NCBI GenBank assembly: GCA_012931725.1
Contig: CM022946.1
Location: forward strand, 80,963,963-81,027,962
Reading direction: 5' to 3'
From: Litsea cubeba
Taxonomy: Eukaryota; Streptophyta; Magnoliopsida; Laurales; Lauraceae
DNA length: 64,000 bases
The notes beneath the pieces were generated by a model. It was not told the DNA's origin and did no database searches. It saw only the letters and a program-made list of their open reading frames with translations. Of this stretch, positions 43,026-53,119 are shown piece after piece (positions within the stretch are counted from its first letter, which is position 1; each line of letters starts with the position of its first letter). Both the position numbers and the translations under genes were made by a program.

Positions 43026-43919
43026 TGTAGGTGCAAAAGAATAACGACCCACAATAATCGGGGTGCCTTACAGGACTTATCCAAATGTAGAGCTTAACCC
43101 GCTGCCTTGAAAACTTGAAAGGGGAAGAGCGAACGGTCAGAGGACCTTGGCCTGGATGGCGCAAGGCTCTCCGATGCCTAAGTCAGTAAGTGAACAAAGG
43201 AAGGAGAGGGAGAAGAGAAGCAGAGTAATGGCTCTGGTTTTTGGTGTGCATACCTGTAATGGAAAGTGTTGCTTCTCTTATAGAGGAAGATGCCTAAGTT
43301 GCATGGGGGAGGTTAATGATGACGCCTTGACATGTCTAGAGGCGTCATCATGTCAGCCCACCATTCATTAAATGAGGGTCCGATCAGCCCACAAAGTAAT
43401 AAATGCCAGTCGGGTCAGCCCACAACGCATTTAATGCGTGTCGTGTTGGGCCAGATCGTGTTGGACGCCTCTGGCGGTAAAGGTACCATCGGATCCTCCC
43501 TCGGGCCTCGCCTTGATTTGGCTTCATCTGTTAGATGCCGCCTTGTCAGTGATCTGGCGAAGATTGTGGACGGCCGGATGTTACATCTGTCCCCTTGGCT
43601 CGCGCCCCTACTCCCCCATGTGTCCGATGACTTGGAGGGCGAAGGGCGTGAGTGGAGAGTCTTTCCTCGCTCTGGCTTTCATCCCGGCACCTTCGGCCGA
43701 GGTGGAGCTTCTAGCCGAGGTGGGCACCTGGGCATCCGAGCTCGGCGCTAGCGACCCGGACCTGCCTGACTTTGGCTGAGGCCCCTATCCCGGCAGCCGT
43801 GGCGGGTCTGAGGCTACGTGATTAGCACGTGGAGGGCACATGAAGCATGTGAGAATGCCTAGCCCCATTGGATGATTGTGATTAGCATAATCCTGGAGTT
43901 TTGGAAATCTCCCCACACA
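43026..43919 (-). repeat. 3' LTR of M2
   Basis: Minus strand TGTGTGGGGAGATTTCC...CCTACA, 894 bp. A TATA-like CCTCTATAAGAGAAGC lies near 43270-43285 on the minus strand. Open frames on the plus strand within it (43332-43779) recur in the other LTR but match no family. Confidence 0.95.
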
Positions 43920-43930
43920 ATTGCCCCCTA
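43920..43930 (-). other. Polypurine tract of M2
   Basis: Minus strand TAGGGGGCAAT abuts the LTR start. The E family has a near-identical tract before its LTR (3204-3214). Confidence 0.8.
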
Positions 43931-44226
43931 GCTTCTGACCTTGCGAGGCTTGCCAGCGAAGTGAGGTCGGGAGCTATATGACGGGGAGTTTTCTTGGGAT
44001 TGTCCCGCTTTGGGTGGTTGAGGCAATAAATGGTATCTGCTAATCAATGTTGAAGATATATCGACGGCTCCGCGTGGCATCCTCTGATTGGTTGCCCGGT
44101 TGCTTCGGTGTTGAGCGCGCCGTTCTGTCAGGGACGTTTTCAATATTCAAAATGATTTGCACGGAGCCCCAGGAGGCGTTATTTAGCGCGCGCAGCTAGG
44201 GTTTCTGAAGAGGGGGTCCTTTCTGC

Positions 44227-44232
44227 TATATA
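44227..44232 (+). promoter_or_regulatory. TATA box of M2 antisense gene 1
   Basis: TATATA in TGCTATATAGAGGGC, about 200 bp before the ATG at 44435 and on the strand opposite to gag-pol. It suggests an own promoter for the antisense gene, located just inside the 3' LTR. Confidence 0.5.
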
Positions 44233-44964
44233 GAGGGCAATCGAGGTTCGTTTCTTGTTCGTTTGTCATTCTGAATCAGAGGGGAATAAGCTACTGCGAG
44301 GGAACCTCATCTGAGAATTGGTGCGCTGCTGAGGCCGAGTCTCTTTGCTGCCCAGTGTCTTCGTCCCACTTCCGTAAGTCTCTTTTGCCTTGCCTCCCTC
44401 CTGTGGGTTTCTCTGTTTTCGGATTGGGATAGGAATGGGAATCTATAGCCATTGGTTAGAGGGTGAAGCAGCGATTGAGGGCTTTAGGTCGACCTTTAGG
44501 ATTTTCGCTGATGTCCAAGTCAGGGGTGCTGACCCTAACGGCACTAACCTTCGTGATTTCTCGGGGGGTTGGATGCCTTTCCCTTTAGTGGCCGTGACGG
44601 AACGCGGGGTCCGATTTCCCATTCACCCCCTTCTCAGGAGATGTCTCAGTCAATGGCGTCTCTGCTCTTGCCAGTTGCTACCCAATGCTTTCAAGATTGT
44701 GATGGGCACAGCCAGGTTAAACGAGGTTTTGGGCATTAACCTCGACGTCTTCGATATTGAGGACGTTTATGATATATGTTAGTCCGGAGGTGCTTATTAT
44801 CTCCGGGCTAATCCAGGTCGAGCAAATACCCCCCTTCCGTCACTTGGAAGACTCGAGCAAATATGCCGGAGACGATCTTCTGTATGTCTCGGGCAACTGG
44901 GAGTTTGGGGCGGTCGACACCGATAGAGGCTACCAAGTCCCTCGCCATTTCGGAACTGTTCCAA

Positions 44965-45029
44965 GTAAACACCCCCCCCCCCTTTTTTTTTTTTTTGCTC
45001 TGCCATACTAATGTCTCTGATCGTTGCAG
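44965..45029 (+). other. Intron 1 of M2 antisense gene 1
   Basis: GTAAAC...TTGCAG, 65 bp, with a C/T run and a consensus branch site TACTAAT about 18 bases before the acceptor. Joining the exons keeps the frame (GTVP-T-LKERK). Confidence 0.75.
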
Positions 45030-45874
45030 CTTTGAAGGAGAGAAAACAGGCTGCTCGATACATCTGGAAGACGAATGAGGCCTGGCTCCGTCTGGTAAAG
45101 CGGTACAGCGGCCATGACGGCAGGGCGGCTTGGTCATTGCTAGGGTGCCAGCCGAAATATCGTGGATATTTAAGGGGCACCGTAGAGCCGGCCCGAGGCG
45201 AAGGCGCCGGTCCTGAGGGCGGGCGAGAACAGGCCGGTCCTAGAGTGGGGGCCGCAGAGGGGCCTTCTCGGGCGTCGTCCGACGTCAGAGCTACGTCCGG
45301 TGCCCTAGCTTCTACGTCGGGGTCGAGACCTCTCCAGACTTCAGGAAGGGAATCGAGTCGGATTGCTCGATCTCCCTCACCGAGTTCCGAGATGAGGCGC
45401 GCCAGACGTTTGTCCTTCGAGGACCTCAAGGCCTTGGCGCTTGGAGTCGAAGGTGCCCGAGCTCCTCAAGAGCCTGTGAATCCAAGTCTCCCGGAGCCTC
45501 CTCCGAGTGCTCGGGTCTCTTCTCTTGCGACTGCGGTGGAGGTTCCTGTCTCCCCTAGCCCCGCCAGTCCAGAGGTTCGCTCGCCCCCGACTGAGGTCGG
45601 GTAAGAGGAAGCTCGGCCGCTGAAGATGCCGAGAATCGACGCAGGTCCTAGTTCGATCGCGGCCTCGTTGCCCCAAGGCCCACCACTGTGGGAGCCGAGC
45701 TTTATGCTTGAACCGGGGAGGCCAATGACGATGGACGATCGCGTCCTTCACAAGATTGATCCCCTGGTTCTCGAGGCTCTCGGGCGAGCTTGCGCCCTTC
45801 CTCGAGACATGGAGCAGCTGGACAGGTACAGCGACCAGAAGCTGATTCTGTCGATGCTGCAGTCTAACTTCACG

Positions 45875-45964
45875 GTAAATTTATCTGCACTTCTTTATGT
45901 TTTCCAGCTGTTTAGCATCAAGAGTTTCCTGACGTTTATCACGGGCGCCCTGTTTCTTCAATAG
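45875..45964 (+). other. Intron 2 of M2 antisense gene 1
   Basis: GTAAATTT...CTTCAATAG, 90 bp. Joining the exons keeps the frame (SNFT-AVQKS). It is T-rich relative to the GC-rich exons. Confidence 0.75.
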
Positions 45965-46502
45965 GCGGTGCAGAAGTCTATGGTTGTGGCTGACAGACTC
46001 TGCAAGTACAGCATAGACGTTGCTGAGCTGACTGTGGAAAGATGGACTGCAAGAATCCCTGGACGCCGTTACCCAGAAACTGGCAAGGGCGGAGGAAGAG
46101 TACGCGGTGAGGCTCGAACAAGCGAAGGAAGATGCCGAGGCGGAAAGAACCAGGGTGGCCGAACTTGAGGTTTCCATCTCGAAGATGGAAGAAGACTACG
46201 CGGCCCTGCTTCAAGCCGAATCCAAAAGGGCTGATGAAGCCGAGGCGAAGCTTGAGTCGGAGTGCGATGCTGCGTTCGAGGATGCCAGAGCGCAGGTCAC
46301 TGCCTACTATAAGGAAAGAGTCCTTGTTGTGAGGGACAAGGCCTGGGTGAAGGGATGGCGCGCCGGCCTGAAGGAGGCCGGGGCTTCGGAGGACCACCCT
46401 TCCTTCCGAGAACCCCTTCCGTTCCCGCTTCCGACGCCTAACTCAGCCCCTCCAGCCGGCGAAGCTTCTAATGCTGCAGCCCGCGCGTCTGACCGGGCAT
46501 GA

Positions 46503-47100
46503 CCTCGGGACAGTCTTGTCGCCTCTAGCCGCGGAGAAGGCTTTCTTGTTCTATGTTTTTTGTAATTTCTTTCAATTGTATTTGCTGCGCAATGTAATGA
46601 ACAAGACTTTAATGCAAATGAGAGTTTCTCCAGCCGCTTGTCTCTACTTTAGCAATCGAGTGCCTTTGTTTTCAAATGTGTGTGGACTTAGTAGGAGTAA
46701 ACACTGAACTGCCCCCAGTCTAGCTTTGGGCTAGGCTAGCGGGAGTGCCGAAGTCGTTGTAGACCCCGTTTCTCCTGCTTTTGCTCCCGCAATCCGTCTT
46801 ATCTGCCTTTTTGAACTTGGCCTTTCTATGCTTGTGGTTGAGTGCTTTTCGTGACGCGACGCGTGAGTCGAGTTGGGGGGAGTACCGAGCGGTCTTCTTA
46901 GGTATTCGTGCTGATACTCCGTACTATGGGGACCGCAAACAGTAGTAAGTATGGCGGTATGGTCGACGAGGAAATCAAGCAGACGGCTCCACGTGTCACT
47001 ATCGGAGCCGGTGGTCAACATATTGGAGGATGCGCGCTCCTCGTAGGGCGTGGGAGGCCTCGCCCCATAAATTTCCTTGAATGTCGAGTCCTCCATCCTC
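46503..47100 (+). other. Spacer between the two M2 antisense units
   Basis: The first 200 bp look like a 3' untranslated region (AT-rich, AATGTAATGAACAAGAC near 46590). The rest, 46720-47100, is GC-rich with open frames on both strands that match nothing I know. Confidence 0.45.
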
Positions 47101-47101
47101 C

Positions 47102-47108
47102 TATAAAT
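47102..47108 (+). promoter_or_regulatory. TATA box before M2 antisense frame 2
   Basis: TATAAAT in CCTCCTATAAATATGGGGG, 76 bp before the ATG at 47184. It is a good consensus at a normal distance. Confidence 0.55.
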
Positions 47109-47183
47109 ATGGGGGATAAATCCGCCATGGGAGAGAGTATTTAAATCGGTGGCCCCTCTTCTTCCCTTTGTTCTTCGGGCGTG

Positions 47184-47702
47184 ATGGAGACCTTTTCGCC
47201 TCTACCAAACACTCTGGCGGTTAGGTACCGTAGAGGTTCAGGAACCTTTGATCCAGGCGAAACCCCTACCCCAGAATATAGTTTCCTCCGAGGGGACTGT
47301 CTGCCGTGGTCTGCGCTCCCTCTGAAGGCGATCTCCATGGGCTGCGCACCCTCTGAACGTGGGTGCTATGTGGAGATCCAAGCATCGACAGTGGACCAGG
47401 AGCTCGAGCTTTCTGGCAAATCTTGGTATGGCCAACCAAGGCGTATTGCGGAGCTCCTGGCACTGTACACCAGATCCAAGCGCCCCCGGGCGGCTGCGGA
47501 GTCTTGTTATCATCCCAAAGGGCTCGCCATTTGGGATGTCAAGACCTCGAGGCAGCGGGCGGAATTGAGAAGCCTTGCGGCCGAAGGTCTCCAGTTAGCG
47601 GATGGAATCAGCGAAGAGCAACCTCGAAGGCTCCTTTCTTTTTATGTTTTTAGAAGACTGCGACCCTCCTTTCTGTACTTTGTTTCCTTTGTAATGAAGT
47701 AA
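47184..47702 (+). CDS. M2 antisense frame 2, unknown 172-residue product
   Basis: Starts METFSPLPNTLAVRYRRG and runs 172 codons without interruption, in contrast to the broken gag-pol and antisense gene 1. The middle is mixed-charge (ELELSGKSWYGQPRRIAELL, KRPRAAAESCYHPKGLAIW) and the end is hydrophobic (SFLYFVSFVMK). That end may be an extension beyond the original stop. It has a TATA box 76 bp upstream and AATAAA at 47711-47716. No Cys-His cluster, signal peptide or known domain is seen. In GC-rich DNA a frame of this length can occur by chance; the flanking signals are the main support. Confidence 0.45.
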   Translation: METFSPLPNTLAVRYRRGSGTFDPGETPTPEYSFLRGDCLPWSALPLKAISMGCAPSERGCYVEIQASTVDQELELSGKSWYGQPRRIAELLALYTRSKRPRAAAESCYHPKGLAIWDVKTSRQRAELRSLAAEGLQLADGISEEQPRRLLSFYVFRRLRPSFLYFVSFVMK

Positions 47703-47710
47703 TTACAGTG

Positions 47711-47716
47711 AATAAA
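47711..47716 (+). terminator. Polyadenylation signal after antisense frame 2
   Basis: AATAAA eight bases after the stop, followed by AT-rich DNA. Confidence 0.45.
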
Positions 47717-47967
47717 AAGAGCAGACTTTGTGTTCATATAATCTATGTACAAATTTCTGTATTCCTTTTTTGCTTTCCTTGCACTGTTTTGTGATACTTG
47801 TATTTCTGCGCTACTTTTTTTTTACACCAGTGCTTGCATCGTTCTTCGAAAACTGATATTGGCCGAAATGGACCAGCTCTGACCGAGACAAACCGTCTTT
47901 CGCCGAGATAAACCCGGATTCTCGAGGATCTCGGCTGCGCGAGCCTCAGTTCGGGAATGGTCTCGAG

Positions 47968-48391
47968 GGGTGTATGAACCTGTAATTTAGGAAGCGACTG
48001 GATGTATTAATCCGAAGCCTCTTCCAGGGTCATGGACCCAAACTTTAGGAGACGACTGAGTGTATGAACTCGGAGACTTCTCCAGGGTCAAGGACCCAAA
48101 CTTTAGGAGACGATTGAGTGTATGAACTCGGAGCCTTCTCCAGGGTCAAGGACCCAAACTTTAGGAGACGACTGAGTGTATGAACTCGGAGCCTTCTCCA
48201 GGGTCAAGGACCCAAACTTTAGGAGATGACTGAGTGTATGAACTCGGAGCTTTCTCCAGGGTCAAGGACCCAACTTTAGGAGACGACTGAGTGTATGAAC
48301 TCGGAGCCTTCTCCAGGGTCAAGGACCCAAACTTTAGGAGACGACTGAGTGTATGAACTCGGAGCCTTCTCCAGGGTCAAGGACCCAGAAC
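47968..48391. repeat. 58-bp minisatellite in M2
   Basis: TGTATGAACTCGGAGCC begins units at 48061, 48119, 48177, 48235, 48292 and 48350, that is periods of 58, 58, 58, 57 and 58. Two more degenerate units precede them. The unit also contains CCAGGGTCAAGGACCCAAAC and TTTAGGAGACGACTGAG. It lies between the end of pol and antisense frame 2. Confidence 0.95.
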
Positions 48392-48473
48392 TGCCAAACT
48401 CAGATAAGGAGAGACGACGCAGATTGGTGGAAAATGCTACTTTCATTGATTCTGAGACTCATGTTACATCTTT

Positions 48474-49470
48474 TCAAAAGTAGAATTTCTTCAAATGGGA
48501 TGCATTCCACTGTCTCGGTAATGGCTTGCCTTCCAAGTCTTCGAGCTTGTAGGAGGATCGTCCTGCCAGCGAGACCACCCTGAACGGGCCATGCCAGTTC
48601 GGGGCCAGCTTTCCTTCGTTTGGATTTCTGTCGCCTGGCAAGGTCTTCTTGAGGACTAGCTCCCCCACGGAGAAACTTCTCTCTCTGACTTTTTCATTGT
48701 ATCCTCTTGCTAGCCGCTGTTGGTAGTCAGTCAATCGTAGGGCTGCTGCTTCTCGACGCTCGTCTGCCAGGTCGAGCTCCATTGCTAAGTTTGTTTCATT
48801 TCGGCCCTGGTCGACCAACTCTGTCCTCAGGGTGGGGAGGCCAATTTCCAAGGGAATGACCTCCTCCATCCCATAAGCCAGAGAGAAAGGGGTCGCCGAG
48901 GTGGATCGCCTTGGAGTTGTCCTGTACGCCCATAGCACGCTGGGAAGCTCCTCTACCCATCTCCCCTTTGCCTTGTTTAATCGCTTCTTCAGGCCATCCA
49001 GAATTATCTTGTTGGAAATTTCGGCCTGGCCGTTGCTCTGTGGATACGCCGGAGTGGAGTAGTGATTTCTGATGCCGTGCTCTTGGCAGAAGTCCTTGAA
49101 GGATTTGGAGTCAAACTGAGTCCCGTTATCCGAAATCAGGGTCCTGGGGATGCCGAACCTCATTATGATGTTCTTCCATACGAAGCTCTTGGAATCCCTA
49201 TCCTTGATGGTGGATAGCGGCTCAGCTTCTATCCACTTCGTGAAGTAATCCGTCGCAACGATCAGCCACCTCTTGTTCCCCGGGGCATGGTGAAGAGGCC
49301 CCACAATGTCCTGCCCCCATTGAGCGAAGGGCAATGGACTAGAGAGGGGACTCAGGTCTTGTGCTGGCTGATGAAGAGAGTGGGAGAACTTCTGGCACTT
49401 CTCGCATTTCCTGGCGTACACTTACGCATCCTTCTGCATGTAGGGCCACCAATAACCTTGGCTTATTGCC
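48474..49470 (-). pseudogene. Integrase of M2
   Basis: A 315-codon frame, nearly complete. The second zinc-motif half (CEKCQKFSH), IVATDYFTKWIEAEP (Asp), LISDNGTQFDSK (Asp), AYPQSNGQAEISNKIILDGL (Glu), VLWAYRTTPRRSTSATPF, and a C-terminal module with FSVGELVLKKTLPGD and NWHGPFRVV end in HLKKFYF-stop. The N-terminal half of the zinc domain lies in the upstream frame; a TAA (+ strand TTA near 49422) separates them. All three catalytic residues are present. Confidence 0.93.
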
Positions 49471-50250
49471 CTATAGGCCAATGATCGGCCCCCGATGTGG
49501 CTACCACAGATTCCTTCATGGATTTCATACAGGAAGTTGTCCACCTTGGTCGGGTGGACACATTGGAGGTATGGGCCCATGAAGGATTTTCTGTTGAGTT
49601 TGACTTTTGGAGAGAGCCAGAATCGAGCTGCCTTGAGTCTGATTCGATGGGCTTCAGTCTTGTCCTCGGGGAGCCAGTCATCCTTCAAGTAGGAGATGAT
49701 TGGGTCCATCCAGCTCGGGCCGAGATCAATACAAAGGACTTGCCGAGGCGAGTGTAGCTCCAGGCTCGATCTCGATATCGATCCAACTTCGACGGTCCTT
49801 CTCTTCCTTGCTTCGACAGTGGAGGCCAGTTTTGCAAACGCATCAGTGTGCGTGTTGGTGTCTCTGGAGATTTGCCTGACCTCGGCTGTCTTGAAATGAG
49901 AGAGCAGCTTTTGCGCGAAGGCTAAGTAGGCCGCCATCCTGTCGTCCCTGGCCTGGTAGTCCCCAGCGAGTTGGCTAGTCACCAGTTGCGAATCGCTGAA
50001 GACCACCAGGTGCTGGGCTCCGAGGATTCGGGCGCTGTTCAACCCTGCTATCAGTGCCTCATACTCTGCTTCATTGTTTGTCACTTTGAAGTCCAAGGTG
50101 AAGGCTTGCTCTATGACCAGTCCCTCTGGCGATTGGAGGACTATGCCGGCGCCAGCTCGCTTGGAGGTGGACGAACCGTCGACAAAGATCTTCCATGCCG
50201 CGGTGGGCGCTTGTTCGACCCCGGTAACTTCAGGCTCATGCCCTACGCCC
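49422..50250 (-). pseudogene. Archaeal-type RNase H and integrase zinc half of M2
   Basis: It contains WKIFVDGSSTSKRAGAG (Asp), VTNNEAEYEALIAGLNSARI (Glu), VVFSDSQLVTSQL (Asp) and THTDAFAKLA (final Asp), the second RNase H typical of Tat elements. A linker follows, then HEGICGSHIGGRSLAYRA and GYWWPYMQKDA of the integrase zinc domain. The first Asp block lies upstream of the Met at 50096 in the same strand. Confidence 0.9.
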
Positions 50251-50299
50251 CCCAGTTCCGTGCCGGGCTGGGTCGGAGCCGAGCTGGGCGAGACGAACT

Positions 50300-51604
50300 C
50301 TACAATGAAGTCAGCCAGAATTTGGGCTTTGATCGCAGTCTGGGGACGGTATTGAATGTCATACTGTCCGAGTTCGACCGCCCACTTTGAGATTCGCCCT
50401 GAAAAGTCAGCTTTTTTGAAAATAGAACGGAGTGATGCTCCGTGATCACCACAATGGTGTGGGACTGGAAATAATGGGAGAGCTTGCGGGAGGCGCTGAC
50501 GAGTTCCAGTGCGAGCTTCTCCAAGAAAAGATATCTGGTCTCGGCGTCAAGCAGGATCTTGCTTGTATAGTAAATTGGCTTTTGTACTCCTTCGTCCTCT
50601 CTGATGAGGATGGAGCTCACGGCATGATCCGAGACTGCAAGATATAGATACAAAGTCTCTCCTCGAGTTGGGGTAGAGAGTAAAGGGGGTGAAGACAAAT
50701 AAGTTTTGAGTGCTGCCAACGCTTGGTCGCACTCAGGGGTCCACTGAAATTTTAAATTTTTTCTCAGGAGATGAAAGAAAGGCCTGCACTTATCTGATGA
50801 CCGGCTGATGAAGCGATTGAGTGTTGCAGCCATGCCTGTGAGCTTCTGAACTTCCTTTGTAGTAGATGGGCTCTGGATGACCAAAATTGTAGTGATCTGG
50901 ACCGGGTTGGCCTCTATTCCCCTCCGCGTTACCAGGCTTCCGAGGAACTTGCCATAAGCTACGCCGAAGGTGTACTTGGAAGCATTGAGCTTGAGTTTGA
51001 ACGTGCGAATGATGCTGAAGACTTGGGCCAGATCTGTCAGGTGGTCGCTGGAGCGCTTTGACTTGACGACCATGTCGTCAATATAAACTTCTACCGTCTT
51101 GCCGAGCTGAGCCTGGAACATCTTGGTCACGAGGCGCTGGTTTGTTGCCCCTGCGTTCTTCAGCCCGAAGGGCATGACTTTGTAGCAATAGGTGCCGCGG
51201 GGGGTTATGAAAGCGGTTTTCTCCTCGTCCGGCTCGTACATCGGTATTTGATGGTAACCTCTGAAGGCGTCAAGGAAGCTCATCCGGTCGTGGCCGGCGG
51301 TGGCGTCGATCATCTGATCAATCTTCGGAAGGGGGAAACTGTCTTTAGGGCAGGCCCTGTTGAGATCGGTGAAGTCCACGCACACCCTCCATTTGCCCGT
51401 TTTCTTCTTAACCATCACCGTATTGGCCAGCCAAACCGGATACTGGACTTCCCGGATTGCGCCCGTCTCCAGTAACTTGCCGACCTCGTCGACCACCGCG
51501 TCTGTCTGCTGGATCCCCATCCTCCGGGCTTTTTGCACTACTGGCTTGTGGCTGGGGTCCACATTCAGCCTGTGGCACATGACCTCGGGGTAGACCCCAG
51601 GCAT
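50300..51604 (-). pseudogene. Reverse transcriptase and RNase H of M2
   Basis: A 434-codon frame. RT motifs in order are VWLANTVMVKKKTGKWRVCV, DFTDLNRACPKDSFPLPKID, MSFLDAFRGYHQI, MPFGLKNAGATNQRL, VEVYIDDMVVKSK (catalytic), and KLNASKYTFGVAYGKFLG. The gypsy RNase H then begins with LYLAVSDHAVSSILIRED and LEKLALELVSASRKLSHYF. A frameshift after ITEHH turns the final 45 residues into nonsense. The RT itself is uninterrupted. Confidence 0.93.
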
Positions 51605-51769
51605 TTCGCTCGGGGTCTAGGCGAAGACATCCACGTTCTGCACTAGGAACCTCGAGAGCTCAACTCTCTCTTCATCTGGTAGCTGCGTGCCAATCAGGAA
51701 AAATCTATCAGGGTCAGCTGGATCGAGCCCGACTTCGGCCAGGTCTTCGATACTTTTCTTGTCAGGGTC

Positions 51770-52200
51770 TCAGCCGATCTCATCCAGCCCCTTCTCAAAC
51801 TCCGCCAGGTTGATGCGCTCTGGCTCCTTCTCTGCTGGGACTGCAGCCAGCATGCACTGCCTAGCTTGCTGCTGATCTCCTTCTACTGTGACCACCTCCA
51901 TCTTGCCCTCTTTGTTCTCGAGCACGAACTTTAGCTTTTGGTGGAGGGAAGAGGGGACTGCTTCCAATTTGTGGAGCCACGTTCTGCCCAGGATGGTGTT
52001 GTATGGAGAGGGGGCGTCCACGACCAGGAAGTCGGCCAACACGGAGGCCCCGCCCACTCGGGTTTCCAGGGTGATTTTACCCTTGGGATAAACTGGTTTG
52101 GCGGATAACCCAAGCAGGGGTGCACGGACCTCCGTGAGGTCGGCTTCGGAGAGGTTCATCTTCTTGAAGCACTCATAGTAGAGGAATTGCCAGAGTCGAC
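51770..52200 (-). pseudogene. Protease C-terminal part of M2
   Basis: The frame reads LPKGKITLETRV-like sequence, VLADFLVVDAPSPYNTILGR and TWLHKLEAVPSSLHQKLKF, the flap and C-terminal blocks of Tat protease. The active site ILVDSGNSS ends the neighbouring frame, so a one-base shift near 52170 splits the protease. A stop after LDEIG separates it from the RT. Confidence 0.88.
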
Positions 52201-53103
52201 GAGGATCCTCTTCACAGTGAAGTCCTTCAGCTTCATGGTCAAGAGTAGAGGGTCGCTCTGAGGAGGTTGGATTCCCTCTAGATCTTTGTCGGAGAAAGAG
52301 ATTGCTGGACGGTCGTAGCGAGGTCTTTTGGGCGCTGGCCTGAGCTCGGCTCTCATCATTTCCTTCCCGTGCGAGGCCCGCCTGGCTTCGGCACGAGCCT
52401 GCTGGTTGTCTCGAGCTGGGGGAGAGGGAGCTGAGGGTGCCGGGTGGATCACATTGATTATCTTTTCGGAGTCTTCACTGTCCAGATCTCTGGTCATGCT
52501 CTGATGAGCTCGGCTACTGCCGCCGCTGCTGACATCTCCTGCCTTTACGAACTCCATGAGATGGCCTTCCTTGGTGAGCCTCTCCAAGTGAAACCTCAGA
52601 GTTCTGCAATCTTCGGTTCTGTGCCCGTTACCCTTATGGTAGGCACAGAACTTGGATTGGTCACGAGTGGAGGGATCTCCAGCCAAAGGACGAGGCCATC
52701 TGAAGAATGGCTGGGACTTGACTTTGTTCATAACTTGGTGGATTGGCTCTTTGAAGGTGACACTCATGGCCTGGTAGGCGTCGGAGGGAGGTCTGGCCCT
52801 CCTGCCGCCCCCAGACCGGGACGTTGAGGGTCTCGCCAAATTGGAAACCCATGCCTGCTTCGGCTCCTGTCCCTGGAATGGCTTTTTACCCCGCTGCTGG
52901 GGTTGACTGTTCCTTTCTTTGGGTTCCGGGCCTATGGTCTCCCGGCCTTCCTCCTCTCGAGCTCTGATTTCGTCCTCTTCCCGGGCGATAAAGCGTTTTA
53001 TCCGGGACATCAAGGCCGGCATGGAGGGAGCGGGATCTCCTGCCAAGTCTTTCCGCAGCTCGTGCCCAGGTAACAGGGCATTCTGGAAGGCGAAAGTCGC
53101 CAC
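52156..53103 (-). pseudogene. Gag C-terminal part with zinc motif and protease active site, M2
   Basis: It includes FAFQNALLPGHELRKDL, the charged linker, FCAYHKGNGHRTEDCRTL (intact CxxH...H...C motif), a long Ser/Pro/Ala-rich spacer, ISFSDKDLEGI and the protease site RILVDSGNSS, then nonsense. It is the same order as in M1, but with the zinc-motif Cys kept. Confidence 0.9.
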
Positions 53104-53119
53104 CTCCTCTCTGGTATCT

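Larger units (their letters stand above)
44435..46502 (+). pseudogene. M2 antisense gene 1: PF04195-like domain plus coiled coil, three exons
   Basis: The ATG at 44435 opens exon 1 (to 44964): GGWMPFPLVAVTERGVRFP, HPLLRRC, CQLLPNAFKIVMG. That is the pattern of the 'putative gypsy type transposon' domain (PF04195). A TAG at 44780-44782 and a frameshift near 44850 break it. Exon 2 (45030-45874) holds KQAARYIWKTNEAWLRLV, a Pro/Ser-rich acidic region with a TAA at 45602-45604, and a helical end. Exon 3 (45965-46502) is a long coiled coil (AEAERTRVAELEVSISKMEE, with one frameshift near 46035), then GWRAGLKEAG and a proline-rich tail. Both introns have GT-AG ends. Such genes are known in Tat elements; their role is unknown. 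The copy is broken. Confidence 0.8.

Noticed and set aside
43332..43779. Plus-strand frames in the M2 LTR, repeated at 54679-55024
   Set aside because: Conserved between the two positions only because both are LTRs of one element; GC-rich DNA gives long frames on several strands and the sequences match no family.
47968..48391. CRISPR-like array
   Set aside because: Units are contiguous 58-bp tandem copies without unique spacers, inside a plant retroelement.
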